Positions 27,237 to 36,611 are shown, numbered from the stretch's first letter. The stretch: 64,000 nucleotides of DNA from Elusimicrobiota bacterium (GCA_003151975.1 PLZD01000032.1:151952-215951); one strand, 5' to 3'. The notes: a model not told the origin generated them from the sequence alone. Numbers and translations: made by a program.

Positions 27237-28307
27237 TCAGCGCCGGCGGGTCAGCGTCCAGCGCTCGCTGCGGCCCTGCGTATAGAAGGTCTTCCCGCCG
27301 CCGTACATGAGGAGCAGGTCAAAGGTGATCTGCGATGCGCCCGGAGAGATTTCCGGCGTGAGGAGAGCCGTGGCTCCGTCTCCGTAGCCGTGTTCCCATT
27401 GCGCGTAAGGCGGTTCCTGCGCGAAAGTCGCTTTGGCCAGTTCAAACCAGACGCCGCCCAACCGATAGCGAACAACAAGCTCCTTTCCTCCCACCGAGAT
27501 CTTGACCTGGTCCGTGTATTCTGGAAATTCGCTGCTGACCGCCGTCCAATCTCCCGCCAAGCGGCGCATCGCCTCGGGCGGCGCGATCAAGATCCGTTTC
27601 TTCGCGGGCCGATTCAAGTCCTCATGCCAGATCTGAATCGGCGGAGGCGGCAGCAATCCGATCACATCCCACTCCTGATTCGCGTAACTAGAAAAAACGC
27701 TGTCGGCCCCCGTCAATGACGGAGACGCGACCGGCCCCGTCTTCTTTACCGCCGGCCGGCGCTTCGCGGCAGGAGGCCGCGCGACCGCGAAAGGCGCGGC
27801 CTTGCCCAGCTTCTCGCGCAGATTGGCGACGGCTCCCGTGTAAGCCGCGACGCCGTAGAGTTCTTGGATCATGGCCTCCGTGTCTTTGAGCAAGACCGGA
27901 TCGTGCCCGACCACCCGATACGCGCGCAAAAGCGTCAGCGCCGACGCGTTATCGCGGAGATCCATGGAAACAAGCGCGGCTTCCAAGTAGCCGTCGGGAA
28001 ACCACGGCGAAATCCGGATTCCGGCCGCGTACTCCGCGAGCGCCTTGCGGCGCTGGCCATCGGTTGTCGCCGTCCTGCTGAGCTCGTCGGCCCTCGCGAA
28101 ATGCCGCTGCGCGTCGACGGCTTGCAGGGCTAGGGCCTGCGCGGAGAGCGTCCGGTCCAACGCGGGTTTCTGCGCCTGCGCGCCGGTCTTCTCGATCGCC
28201 GCGGAGACAGGCCCGAAGCGGTCCGGGAAGGCCGCGCCCGCGGCGCGCCCGAAAGGGCTGAGCCCGAGCAAGACTGCGGCGATCCACGGCCAAGCACGGT
28301 TCCTCAT
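27237..28307 (-). CDS. Exported hypothetical protein with helical repeat region
   Basis: 356 residues with signal peptide MRNRAWPWIAAVLLGLSPFG. Residues about 60-165 are alpha-helical and TPR-like (RRKALAEYAAGIRISPWFPD, ASALTLLRAYRVVGHDPVLL). The C-terminal half is a beta-rich domain with IQIWHEDLNRPAKKRILIAP and WTAVSSEFPEYTDQVKISVG. It is not a family I recognise. The ATG follows TATCCT by exactly 6 nt; the intervening AGGAGT could also act as a ribosome binding site. Confidence 0.7.
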   Translation of the reverse strand: MRNRAWPWIAAVLLGLSPFGRAAGAAFPDRFGPVSAAIEKTGAQAQKPALDRTLSAQALALQAVDAQRHFARADELSRTATTDGQRRKALAEYAAGIRISPWFPDGYLEAALVSMDLRDNASALTLLRAYRVVGHDPVLLKDTEAMIQELYGVAAYTGAVANLREKLGKAAPFAVARPPAAKRRPAVKKTGPVASPSLTGADSVFSSYANQEWDVIGLLPPPPIQIWHEDLNRPAKKRILIAPPEAMRRLAGDWTAVSSEFPEYTDQVKISVGGKELVVRYRLGGVWFELAKATFAQEPPYAQWEHGYGDGATALLTPEISPGASQITFDLLLMYGGGKTFYTQGRSERWTLTRRR

Positions 28308-28386
28308 ACTCCTAGGATAGCCGGAGACCCGGCGCGGCGCTACGCGACCTTGGACACAATGCCTGTAACTTCCGGCACAGGGACGG

Positions 28387-29052
28387 CTAGGCCTTGGTCT
28401 GGTCGAAGTGGCGGGTCTTGAACTGCGAGAGGACTTCGGGCAGGGTGCGGCGCGGCGTGTCGTAAAGGCAGAGCAGGCGGTCGCCTTCCTCGGCCATCGC
28501 CTTGACCGACTTGCGGATCAGCGCCTGGTCGAGCTTGCGCACGAAAAGGAAGGACGGCCCGTAGTAAAAAGGCAGGGCAAGCTCCGTGAAGATCTTCTGG
28601 AACCACGACGGCGTCGTCGTCAGCAGAGAGAACTCGCGGCCGTCGGTGATGATGACCTGCGAGGCGGCGCAGCCGTGCTCGGGCTTGCGGGGCGGGTAAA
28701 GCTCCGTGATCTGGGCGGATGCGACCTTGGCTTTCGGCGCGCCCTTGCCGGGCTTTTTCTTCGGCGAGTTGTAGTAATGCAGCCAGTAGCCGCCCATGTC
28801 GGTCGCCATCGACGCCACGGCGGCCTCGACGGAGGCTTGATCGACGCGGCTCACGAAGAGAACGGGATTGCCGAAGTGCCAGCCTTTTTTGTCCTTCTCG
28901 ATCCAGAGCGCGGGCTGATCGGGCGTGGCCGCCGTGAAGACGGACTCCTTCCCGTCCTCGAAATGGACGGAAATCTCGGATTGCGCGCTTTCAGGCTTGA
29001 GCTTGGATGCCGGGCCAGCGAGCCTGACTTCCGTCACCCGGGGCATGGGCAT
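28387..29052 (-). CDS. Hypothetical protein with an internal duplication
   Basis: 221 residues, no signal peptide. Two halves are related: GNPVLFVSRVDQASVEAAVA with GGYWLHYYNSPKKKPG (about 72-125), and GPSFLFVRKLDQALIRKSVK with GDRLLCLYDTPRRTLP (about 165-207). Each half has a strand, an RxDQA helix and a strand, so the protein looks like a tandem repeat of an unnamed domain. The start follows TAGAAT by exactly 6 nt with no Shine-Dalgarno. Function unknown. Confidence 0.7.
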   Translation of the reverse strand: MPMPRVTEVRLAGPASKLKPESAQSEISVHFEDGKESVFTAATPDQPALWIEKDKKGWHFGNPVLFVSRVDQASVEAAVASMATDMGGYWLHYYNSPKKKPGKGAPKAKVASAQITELYPPRKPEHGCAASQVIITDGREFSLLTTTPSWFQKIFTELALPFYYGPSFLFVRKLDQALIRKSVKAMAEEGDRLLCLYDTPRRTLPEVLSQFKTRHFDQTKA

Positions 29053-29095
29053 GGCGGGATTCTAGCAATTTTCCCAGGGAAGACTAGGGGCCGCC

Positions 29096-29758
29096 CTACT
29101 TGAGCCTGTAGGAATTGCCCTCGCGCCACTGGCTCTCGGCGAGGAGGAAGTCGGTGAAGCGCTTGTTGGCGGCCTCGAGCGTCTTGCGCTTGGCCGGGTC
29201 CTTCTCCTTGTCGAGGAGCTGCATGATGTCGGGAGTCTTGGAATCCTGAGAGATCTTGTAGAGCGCCATCTCGGAGCCGTTGTCGAGCCAGAGATGGAAC
29301 TGGTCGGCGAGAATGGCGTCCTTCCAGCCGTTGAGCGGCTCGATGACGGGCAGCTTCTTGGCGTCGCCGCCGAGCTCGAGCCAGGTCCGCGTGCCCATGC
29401 TGAGAGCCATGTACTGGCGCTCGGCGCAGTCGGGCATGTCGGCGAGCATGAGTGTGGTGACTTTCTCGGCGATGAAGACCGAGAGCACGCGCGGATAATC
29501 GGGAAGCTTGGCGTCGAGCTGGATTTTCACCGCGTGGTCCTTGGCGTACTCGGCGATCGGACCCGCGACTTCGTTGCCGTCGTTCATCGCGATCAGCGCC
29601 GCGTCGATCTTGGCTTGGTCCTTGTAGGTCTTGGACGCGGCCTGCTGCTGCTGGTTGACGTCGTCCTTGCCGGCGTTGAGCTTGTCGGAGAATTCGTCCG
29701 CGAGTACGGGAGAAGCGGCGAGAGCGGCGAGGACGGCGAGCGTGATCGGCTTGATCAT
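29096..29758 (-). CDS. Exported hypothetical protein
   Basis: 220 residues with signal peptide MIKPITLAVLAALAASPVLA. The mature part is helical and charged (KDDVNQQQQAASKTYKDQAK) and ends in FTDFLLAESQWREGNSYRLK. No family is recognised. GGAG lies 6 nt before ATG 29758. It is the third gene of an operon, 10 bp after the HAD phosphatase and preceded by the HAD-MFS fusion, so it may be an accessory to those enzymes. Confidence 0.7.
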   Translation of the reverse strand: MIKPITLAVLAALAASPVLADEFSDKLNAGKDDVNQQQQAASKTYKDQAKIDAALIAMNDGNEVAGPIAEYAKDHAVKIQLDAKLPDYPRVLSVFIAEKVTTLMLADMPDCAERQYMALSMGTRTWLELGGDAKKLPVIEPLNGWKDAILADQFHLWLDNGSEMALYKISQDSKTPDIMQLLDKEKDPAKRKTLEAANKRFTDFLLAESQWREGNSYRLK

Positions 29759-29768
29759 GGTATCTCCG

Positions 29769-31523
29769 TTAGAAGGGCCAAGTGTTGGTGGGCACGCCGC
29801 GCATGTCCTGCTGTAGCTGCTGCTCCATCTGAGCGGCGTAATCGGCCAGACCGTGAGCCAAAAGGACATAAGCGCCGACCATCGCCGCCGCCAGCGCGAT
29901 GACCGCGAGGACCTTGACGATGTCGGACGCCGGGGAAGGCGCCGGCTTTCGCGCGGCCTCGATGAGGATCTGCGCGGTCTGGTCCGGACCCTTCGTGCCG
30001 AGCACCCAGCCGTCCTTCATGCGCGGGTCGCCGGTCATACCGACGCTGAGCATCGTCATGCCCATGTTGCCGTGCTCCATGTTGGCATCGGTGCGATTTC
30101 CCGTCAAAGGAATGTCCTGGCCGGAAAGCGCGGCGCCGAGCTTGAGCGCCCACGGCTCCAGCTTGCCCTTCACGCCCGTCAGCTGGGTCGGCTTGACCGG
30201 GGCGTACATGCTGTCGCCCATCGCGAGCATTTTCTTGCCCTGGAGCTTCTTGACCTCGATGATGCGCTCGACGGCCAACGCCTTGGTGAGCTTCGAGAAA
30301 GTAATGTAAGGAGGCAGCGAAGGATCCTTCGCCATGCGGCCTTCGACTTCATACTCGAGCCCGCGGCTCTTGAGCTCTGCCTCAAACAGATGCGCCATCT
30401 TCTTAACGGTGGCTTCCGGCGTGCCGCCCTTGAAGATCAGCGTGTGGCCGTAGGGATTGGAGCCCCCGGGATTTTTCGCCTCGATCTCGGTGCCGTTGGC
30501 CGCGAGCTGGGACTTGACGACCTCGGCCGCTTCGTTGATGAGCGGGCGCTGCGCCTCGGGGAGCGAGGGCTCCTCGAAAATGAGTTGAGGCTTGCCGTCC
30601 TTGTCGAACTCGTAAATCTTGCCGCCTCCGTTGGTGGCGACGATGAGGCCCTGGCTCTTGTTCTCATGGAGCGAAGCGAAGCTATCGAGGGCTCCGAGCG
30701 TAGACCCGCCCGGGCGCGACTTGTCGGGACGGTCGGTGATCGCGGCGAAGACCTTGCCCGCGGAGAGCACGCCTTCGACGTTCTCGGCCTGCGAGCGCGG
30801 CAGAACGGTGTTCCACTTCGTCAGCGTGTCGTCGATGTCGGAGAAGACGACGTCGGCGTTGCGCGCCTTGTCCTCTATGATCTTCTTGGTGAGCTCGGGG
30901 CTGGCCGGCGGCATGGAGTAGACGGCGCCGAAATGCGTCGCGATCGCGGCCAGCGCCCAGCGCGTGGCCTTGTAGCGGAGCATGCTGTTGATCGGCGTCG
31001 GGCCCTTGGCTTTCTCGGTCGAAGACGGCGGAGCGGCGGGAGCCGAGGACTTCGCGCCGTCGTTCTTGGCGAGCGTCGGCGTGCCGGAACCGAGGCCGGT
31101 CGCGGCGACGACGGGGTCGGCGGAACCGCCGGAAATATTTTCTGACTTACCGCCTTGCAGGATCGTGGTCGCGTTCTGCGACGCGCCCGCGGAGGCTTCG
31201 GAGCCGGTCTCTGGCTTAGCGATGGCCTCGAGCTGAGGCGCGACGCTCTGAGAAATCTGCGTCACCGCATCAGGCTGCTTGGCTTCGGGAGTCGCTTGAA
31301 TCTGGGGAATCGCCGTGACCGCCGCCGAGGGGATCTCGGCCGCGGTGTTGATGGTCGGAACGCTCGTCGGCAGGATGGTCACGCCGATGATCCCGGGGCC
31401 CATGGGGACCATCTTCGGAATCTCGGGGACGGCTCCCTCTTTGAATTCAATCGCGCCGGCGATGACCGGCGAGAGAAGCGAGAGGATCACGAAAAGGGCG
31501 AGGTTCTTGCGAAGGCTGATCAT
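29769..31523 (-). CDS. Exported HAD-superfamily phosphatase with C-terminal membrane segment
   Basis: 584 residues. Signal peptide (MISLRKNLALFVILSLLSPV), then a linker with SVAPQLEAIAKPETGSEASA and ATTILQGGKSE, the module shared with the M50 and M48 proteins. The HAD domain has motif I VVFSDIDDTLTKW near 228, with both aspartates and the threonine, and GKKMLAMGDSMYAPV as the later acidic motif, resembling sucrose-phosphatase-type HADs. Near the end KVLAVIALAAAMVGAYVLLA is a membrane helix. It starts 4 bp after the HAD-MFS gene and belongs to its operon. The substrate is unknown. Confidence 0.82.
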   Translation of the reverse strand: MISLRKNLALFVILSLLSPVIAGAIEFKEGAVPEIPKMVPMGPGIIGVTILPTSVPTINTAAEIPSAAVTAIPQIQATPEAKQPDAVTQISQSVAPQLEAIAKPETGSEASAGASQNATTILQGGKSENISGGSADPVVAATGLGSGTPTLAKNDGAKSSAPAAPPSSTEKAKGPTPINSMLRYKATRWALAAIATHFGAVYSMPPASPELTKKIIEDKARNADVVFSDIDDTLTKWNTVLPRSQAENVEGVLSAGKVFAAITDRPDKSRPGGSTLGALDSFASLHENKSQGLIVATNGGGKIYEFDKDGKPQLIFEEPSLPEAQRPLINEAAEVVKSQLAANGTEIEAKNPGGSNPYGHTLIFKGGTPEATVKKMAHLFEAELKSRGLEYEVEGRMAKDPSLPPYITFSKLTKALAVERIIEVKKLQGKKMLAMGDSMYAPVKPTQLTGVKGKLEPWALKLGAALSGQDIPLTGNRTDANMEHGNMGMTMLSVGMTGDPRMKDGWVLGTKGPDQTAQILIEAARKPAPSPASDIVKVLAVIALAAAMVGAYVLLAHGLADYAAQMEQQLQQDMRGVPTNTWPF

Positions 31524-31527
31524 TATT

Positions 31528-34500
31528 TCACTCCGTGATTACCGGCGCGGGAGGCGCGTCCGGCGTTTTCTTTGCTTCGGGGGCCGCATTGCTCTTGCGC
31601 TTGAAAATGGTCGGGGAAATTCCGGGGAGACGGCCGGCCGTGCGCCAGAAATAGCCGCCGATGACGACGTTGAGTATGCCGAGGATGGCGAGCACGGCGG
31701 GGTAAGCGGGATTGAGAAAGCCGCTGGCGATCGTCAACAGGGCGTAGCCTGTTGAGATCGCGGCGTTGAAGAAGGCGCCCTGCACGCCGGTCACCTTGCT
31801 GTTCTCGCTGCGCTCGGTGTTGGACATGAGGTAGCTGATGAGGCTGACGAAATTGGGGCCGTTGACGAAGCCGGCGGCCAGCAGGCTCAAGAGCATCGCG
31901 GTCTTGATCGTCAAGAACGGAATCAAAGCGGGCCAGCTCCACACGACGAAGGGCAGCCAGACCGCGACGAAACCCACGCCGGCGCCCTTGATCCAGCCGC
32001 GGTCGGTGATGCGGGTGGCGAGATAGATGAGCCCCGCGGCAGCGGCCATCGCGGCGACCGCGACGCCGACGCCCCCGAGCAAAGTGCCCGCGACGAAAAT
32101 TTTGGTGGCGGCGAACAACCCGGCCAAGGCCACCACGGCGCCCTGGGCGATGCGCGTCGTGTTCACCGTCTTGCCGCCGATCTTAAAGGAGGGGAGCGTC
32201 GTGCGCGCCACGGTCGAGAGCAGGCTGCCGAAGAACAGCGCGCCCAGGAATTGGCCGGCCAGCTCAAGCTTCCCACCCGAGCCCGCGAGGACCTCGGCGA
32301 CGTGCGGAGCGGCGATGAGATACAGCGGATAATACATCAAAGTGCTCAGCGACATGAGTCCGATCGACTTGAGCGAGCGTCCCTGGTAGGCCTTGAGCTC
32401 GGCGCGCGCGGCGGTGAGTTCTGCCTCGCCGGCGGGGCCCTTGGCCTCGAGATCTGAGATCTTTTGCGTCAGCGCGTTCTCGGCGTCGGTGACTTTGGCG
32501 GTCTTGCCCGCGCGCAACGCCTTGTAGCCGTCGGTGCGGGTGATCCAGTAGATCAGCGCGCCGACGATGGGCAGCGGGGCGGTGAGCGAGGAGTGCGCTT
32601 TCAGGAACGCCGCCGCGGCGGCAATCAGCTTGCCGCCCGCTCCGGCAGCCGCCAGCGCCGGCAAGCCCCAGGTGAGTCCCGCGAAGAGTCCGACGGCGAG
32701 GCCGAGCGCCAGCATCGGCTTCCACGACTTCTTGAAGAAATCCTTGGCCTGAGTTTTCAAGGGAACCTTGGCCTGAGCCGGCGCGGCGCCCGCGGCGGGC
32801 GCGCCCTGAGTCAGCTTCGTGTTCGGGATCAAAAGCCACGTGAGAGGCAAAACGATGAGGGCGTTGAGCGCGGCCGCTCCCGCGAAGATCGTAAATGGGC
32901 TCATCATGTCGGCAAACCGGCCGACGTGCGCCCAGATGCCGAGCAGCACCTGCACCAGCGGGAACATCATGAACATCACGCCATTGATGTTGCCGATCTG
33001 CTTGGAAGGGAAAAGCGCGGGCAAAAATGAGCCGCTGGTCGTCATGATGGAAGAGAGCAGGAAGCCCTCCGCCAGCGCGCCGACGAGCAGCGCGCCCATG
33101 CCGACGGGACCGAACAGATGAATCAGGGGAAGCGCCGAGAGCGAGAGGATGCGCAGCGCGGTGTTGATGACCATCGCGTTGCGCGCGCCCATGGTCTTGA
33201 AGATATTTCCCATGATGTTGGCGGCCGCGATGCCGGCCATGGGCGAGAGCGACATGAGGATTCCGTAGCCCGTCCAACCGACCACGGGGACCGCCACGCC
33301 GACGAAAGCCAAAGTCACGAGCATGTAAGCGGCCATGCTGATGACGCTCGGCACGATGTTGCCGAGCAAAGTCTTCACGTTGATCGGATCGTCGGGCCCG
33401 GGAGCCTTCGGGCCCTCCTGGTTCCACTTGCCCTTGAGCCAAGAGAGAAGGCCCGTCGCGCGAGCGGCGACCGTCGGTTGAGCAGGCAAGGGCTTAGCGA
33501 TGGCCTGCGCGATCTCAACGGCGGCGTCGTGCCCCAGCGAATTCCAAACGAAAAGATTGTCGATGCGCGGGTCGGCCGTGCCGCCGACGGCCAGCGCCAG
33601 CGCTCCGGGAGCGCCCCGGGTCATCGCGCTGTCGACGCTCCGGTTTTCGCCGAAGAAATAGTCGCCGACCAGCACGGTCCCGGACGCACGACCCTTCGCC
33701 CCCAGCACGGCCTTGACCCCGTCGGACTTGTCGTACTTCGTGACGAACAGCATCGCGGGGCTGCCGTTGCGCGCGGGCCAAGCCAGGATCTGGCCCTTGA
33801 TGCCGAGCTTCGCGAGAGTCCCCTTGAAATCCGCGGCGGCGTCTTCCAGGTTCACGCCGCCGCGGACGTACAAGGTGTAGGAATAATCGTCGGTCCGGCT
33901 GAATTGACCGTTGTAGAGCTCGGTGCCGAACTTGAAGCGCAAGGTCGACGAGGCCGACTTGAGCAGGGCGAGCTCGTTCTGGGTCCACGGCTCGTTCTCG
34001 CGGTCAATGACGGGCTGGTCTCCTTTATAATGGAAAGCGCGGGCGCCGAAATCGGGAAGGACGCTGAAGCTGGCCTTCTGCTCAGGGGTAAGCGTCGCAA
34101 GCTTGTCTTCGATGCGGCTCTCGCCCGATTCGCGCGAGAGGTAGGGCCTTCCGGTCAAGATCGTGGTCCGCACGCCGGCGTCGGCCATGGCCTTCAGGGC
34201 CGCTCCGGTCTCGACGCTGGCTTTCTCGCCGTGCTTCTCCCAGGTTTCGTCCCAGTCGAAAATGGCGTTCTTGGGCTTGGTCGTAGAAAGCTTGGCGAGG
34301 ATTTCCTGCTTATGCTCTTCTGAAATCGTGGGCAGGCTCACGAGCTTGCCTTTGGCGGCCAGCTCGCGCAGCGCCTGGCGGCGAACCTCGTAGTCCTGCG
34401 CGTCACCGACGGGCTTAACCGTTCCGATCTCTTCCAGCGCGAGCTTGGCCGGGTCGTCGCTGCGGTTGGCGATCGCCTTGACCGCCGACATCCGCTGGGC

Positions 34501-35103
34501 GGAGGGCTTCGTCTTATCGGAGGCGATCGTCTGAAGTTCGCTAACGGAAAGCTGTGAGAGGCCCGAGACCGCGTCCTGCGCGGCGACGACTGAGACCGAA
34601 GCGTCGGATTCTTTCTTGGAACCGGACCAGAACCAGGAGAGTATGCCGCCCTTCGCGTCGCCCTTCGCGCCCTCGATTGCCTCGACGCCGGTGCGCAAAG
34701 TCGTCTCGGCGATCGGCCGGTCGACCGCGCCGCTGCCGGGATTGTTTTGTCCGGCGGTCTCGGGAAGCTGATTGGTCGACGGGGCCTGGGTCAGCCCAGA
34801 AACGGCCGCAGGCAAAACGGGGATGACGGCGTTAGGGCCGATCTGCGATCCGGGGATGGCGACCTCGGGAATTCCGGTCTGCGGTATGCCGGTCTGGAGG
34901 GTCGGAATGCCCGCGCCCGGAATCTCGATGCCGCCCGTCTTGATCGCAGGAAGGTCGAGCGCCGGGATGACCTTGATGTTGAGATTCTTGGGGGCGCCGC
35001 CTTCGAAGTCCGCCGCGACGGCCTGGTAACAGGGAAGGCCGGGGGACGCCACTATGAGGCTGGCGGCCACCAGCGCGGCTGTGAGGCGAGAGGATCGTCT
35101 CAT
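31528..35103 (-). CDS. Exported HAD phosphatase-MFS transporter fusion
   Basis: 1191 residues. Signal peptide MRRSSRLTAALVAASLIVAS followed by PGLPCYQAVAA, nearly the same as in the ATP-grasp fusion at 50.8 kb. Next is a linker of PxLxxPxIxTGxIxxP repeats and helical repeats. A HAD domain begins with AIFDWDETWEKHGE near 281 and continues through TILTGRPYL and VLVGDYFFGENR. From about 590 a 12-helix MFS-like transporter follows (GILMSLSPMAGIAAANIMGN). ATG 35103 is 7 nt after TATAAT. Coupling dephosphorylation to transport is plausible but unproven. Confidence 0.83.
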   Translation of the reverse strand: MRRSSRLTAALVAASLIVASPGLPCYQAVAADFEGGAPKNLNIKVIPALDLPAIKTGGIEIPGAGIPTLQTGIPQTGIPEVAIPGSQIGPNAVIPVLPAAVSGLTQAPSTNQLPETAGQNNPGSGAVDRPIAETTLRTGVEAIEGAKGDAKGGILSWFWSGSKKESDASVSVVAAQDAVSGLSQLSVSELQTIASDKTKPSAQRMSAVKAIANRSDDPAKLALEEIGTVKPVGDAQDYEVRRQALRELAAKGKLVSLPTISEEHKQEILAKLSTTKPKNAIFDWDETWEKHGEKASVETGAALKAMADAGVRTTILTGRPYLSRESGESRIEDKLATLTPEQKASFSVLPDFGARAFHYKGDQPVIDRENEPWTQNELALLKSASSTLRFKFGTELYNGQFSRTDDYSYTLYVRGGVNLEDAAADFKGTLAKLGIKGQILAWPARNGSPAMLFVTKYDKSDGVKAVLGAKGRASGTVLVGDYFFGENRSVDSAMTRGAPGALALAVGGTADPRIDNLFVWNSLGHDAAVEIAQAIAKPLPAQPTVAARATGLLSWLKGKWNQEGPKAPGPDDPINVKTLLGNIVPSVISMAAYMLVTLAFVGVAVPVVGWTGYGILMSLSPMAGIAAANIMGNIFKTMGARNAMVINTALRILSLSALPLIHLFGPVGMGALLVGALAEGFLLSSIMTTSGSFLPALFPSKQIGNINGVMFMMFPLVQVLLGIWAHVGRFADMMSPFTIFAGAAALNALIVLPLTWLLIPNTKLTQGAPAAGAAPAQAKVPLKTQAKDFFKKSWKPMLALGLAVGLFAGLTWGLPALAAAGAGGKLIAAAAAFLKAHSSLTAPLPIVGALIYWITRTDGYKALRAGKTAKVTDAENALTQKISDLEAKGPAGEAELTAARAELKAYQGRSLKSIGLMSLSTLMYYPLYLIAAPHVAEVLAGSGGKLELAGQFLGALFFGSLLSTVARTTLPSFKIGGKTVNTTRIAQGAVVALAGLFAATKIFVAGTLLGGVGVAVAAMAAAAGLIYLATRITDRGWIKGAGVGFVAVWLPFVVWSWPALIPFLTIKTAMLLSLLAAGFVNGPNFVSLISYLMSNTERSENSKVTGVQGAFFNAAISTGYALLTIASGFLNPAYPAVLAILGILNVVIGGYFWRTAGRLPGISPTIFKRKSNAAPEAKKTPDAPPAPVITE

Positions 35104-35110
35104 CCCCATC

Positions 35111-35190
35111 ATTATAAAGGAGGCGCCGTGTTTGCAGTTGGGTCCTAGGGGCACGCGGGACCCGGATTATGGCCCAGTGTTCTTGGGCCC
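35111..35190 (-). promoter_or_regulatory. Three-box promoter F (HAD-MFS operon)
   Basis: Minus-strand -10 TATAAT (35116-35111). Boxes are centred at 35150.5 (GGGGCA, abutting GGGTCC at 35140-35145), 35172.5 (TGGCCC) and 35187.5 (GGGCCC): 37, 22 and 15 bp apart. Further GGACCT- and AGGTCCT-like copies continue to 35214. The -35 position reads AACTGC. The start codon is 7 nt after the -10. Confidence 0.6.
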
Positions 35191-35266
35191 AGGACCTAAG
35201 GCGAGGTCCTAGGCCGTGTCAAAGCGCTGTCAAAACCCCGTAAACCACCGAAGTTTCGCCCGCCGG

Positions 35267-36076
35267 TCAGAGGACTTTGAGCATCGCGCGCGCCATGCTC
35301 GGCATCAAAGTCGGACGCAGAAGCCGCGGGTCGTAGCGCGCGAGCCTGCGGTCGTTCTCGCGCAGGCAGATCTCGATCAAAGTCTTCGCGGAGATGTCGC
35401 CGAGGGAATCGGCGGCGCTCATCGTGAAATTATCCTCGGCCGAGCCGACGCGCAGCGCGGTCTTGATCCGGCTCCAGGTCTGAATGCCGACGGCCAGCGC
35501 CTCCTTGAAGGCGAAGGCCCCTCTCTCGAGCAAAGGCTGCTCCGAGCGCGTGTAGGCGACCCAATTGGCGTGGAAGATGATGTGCCGGGCCTCTTCCTGC
35601 ATGATCGGCTCGAAAAGCATCACGAGCTCCGGCGGGAAGATGCCGGAATCGCGCGCGAACGCGAAGAGCCCGAAGCCGAAGAACGAGTCGAAGCACTCGC
35701 CGTAGCCGACCTTGAGGAAGCCCCATTCGGGATCGTCGTGAGGCCGGACGTCGATCTTGGGGATTGGGATTCCGTAACGCCTGGTGAGACCGGCGAGCAT
35801 CGCCGCGTGGCGGCCCTCCTCGAAGCCGTTCATCGCGATGGCTTCCTTGAAATCCGCGTCGCGAACCTTCCGGCCGAAGGTCTGCACGAGAAGCGCGGTC
35901 GACGCCTCGGTGCGGACGGCCTCCTCCCAGATCGGCAAGGATTTCAGGCGCGCGAGGTTCCCCGCGGAGAGCTCGGGGAACTTGATGTTTTCCGGTTCGA
36001 ACTTGACGAAGGAGTCCGTGAAAAAGCGGCAGAGCAACTCCTTATGCTCGGCCGAGCCGACGCGAAGTTTCTCCAT
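35267..36076 (-). CDS. Ferritin-like (di-iron type) protein
   Basis: 269 residues, helical. Probable metal ligands are in NGFEEGRHAAML and, about 90 residues later, PIMQEEARHIIFHANW, an ExxH pair typical of ferritin-like four-helix bundles. ATG 36076 is preferred because AAGGAG precedes it and the longer frame would run into the Rrf2 gene 8 bp upstream. Cotranscription with an Fe-S or NO-sensing type regulator suggests a role in iron, nitrosative or oxidative stress. It is not bacterioferritin or a RIC protein by motif; the exact reaction is unknown. Confidence 0.75.
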   Translation of the reverse strand: MEKLRVGSAEHKELLCRFFTDSFVKFEPENIKFPELSAGNLARLKSLPIWEEAVRTEASTALLVQTFGRKVRDADFKEAIAMNGFEEGRHAAMLAGLTRRYGIPIPKIDVRPHDDPEWGFLKVGYGECFDSFFGFGLFAFARDSGIFPPELVMLFEPIMQEEARHIIFHANWVAYTRSEQPLLERGAFAFKEALAVGIQTWSRIKTALRVGSAEDNFTMSAADSLGDISAKTLIEICLRENDRRLARYDPRLLRPTLMPSMARAMLKVL

Positions 36077-36084
36077 CTGTCTCC

Positions 36085-36546
36085 TTAAGCGTTGATACCC
36101 GACTTCACGTAGGGATGGCTGTCGAGCGACTGGACCATGTCCGCGAGGGTGACGCGGCCGAGGCTGGCGCGCAGGGCGTCCTCCGTCGAACGCAGCGAGC
36201 AGTAGACCTCGCAGGACTCCCCCTCGCAATGCTTCGAGGAGAAGAAAACGCAGTCCTCCCGAGAATAGGCGCCCTCGCAGGCCTCGATGATCGAGAGCAA
36301 GGTGATCTCGCGCGCGGGCCGGGTCAGACTGACGCCGCCCTTGGCGCCCTTGCGGGTCGAGACCAGGCCGGCGCGCGCGCATTGCGAAAAAATTTTAGAC
36401 AGGAAGGACGCCGGAATCTCTTGGCTTCCCGCCAGGTCCGAGACCGCCACGGGCCGCGCCGCGCGGCCGCCGCTTTGGCGCGCCAAGCGGCTCATCGCGG
36501 CGATCGCGTACTCGCCCGCCTTCGTCAAATTGAGACATTTAGCCAT
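36085..36546 (-). CDS. Rrf2 family transcriptional regulator
   Basis: 153 residues. Winged helix at 1-75 with LTKAGEYAIAAMSRLA, IPASFLSKIFSQCARAGLV and RKGAKGGVSLTRPA. Five cysteines (90, 99, 107, 112, 116) cluster in the region where IscR and NsrR bind a [2Fe-2S] cluster, though the spacing is not standard. An arm pair GCGGA (36079-36075) / TCCGC (36056-36052) spans the -10-like TATATC upstream of the start and could be its own operator. It probably controls the ferritin-like gene that follows. Confidence 0.9.
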   Translation of the reverse strand: MAKCLNLTKAGEYAIAAMSRLARQSGGRAARPVAVSDLAGSQEIPASFLSKIFSQCARAGLVSTRKGAKGGVSLTRPAREITLLSIIEACEGAYSREDCVFFSSKHCEGESCEVYCSLRSTEDALRASLGRVTLADMVQSLDSHPYVKSGINA

Positions 36547-36611
36547 TGATCGCGGATATAAACGATCTTTTTTGTCCGCAATCGCCGGTTATTGCAACAC
36601 GACGGCCAGCG

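Noticed and set aside
34990-35103. The PCYQA end of the signal sequence as a lipoprotein signal
   Set aside because: Proline occupies the position before the cysteine, which does not fit the lipobox [LVI][AST][GA]C.
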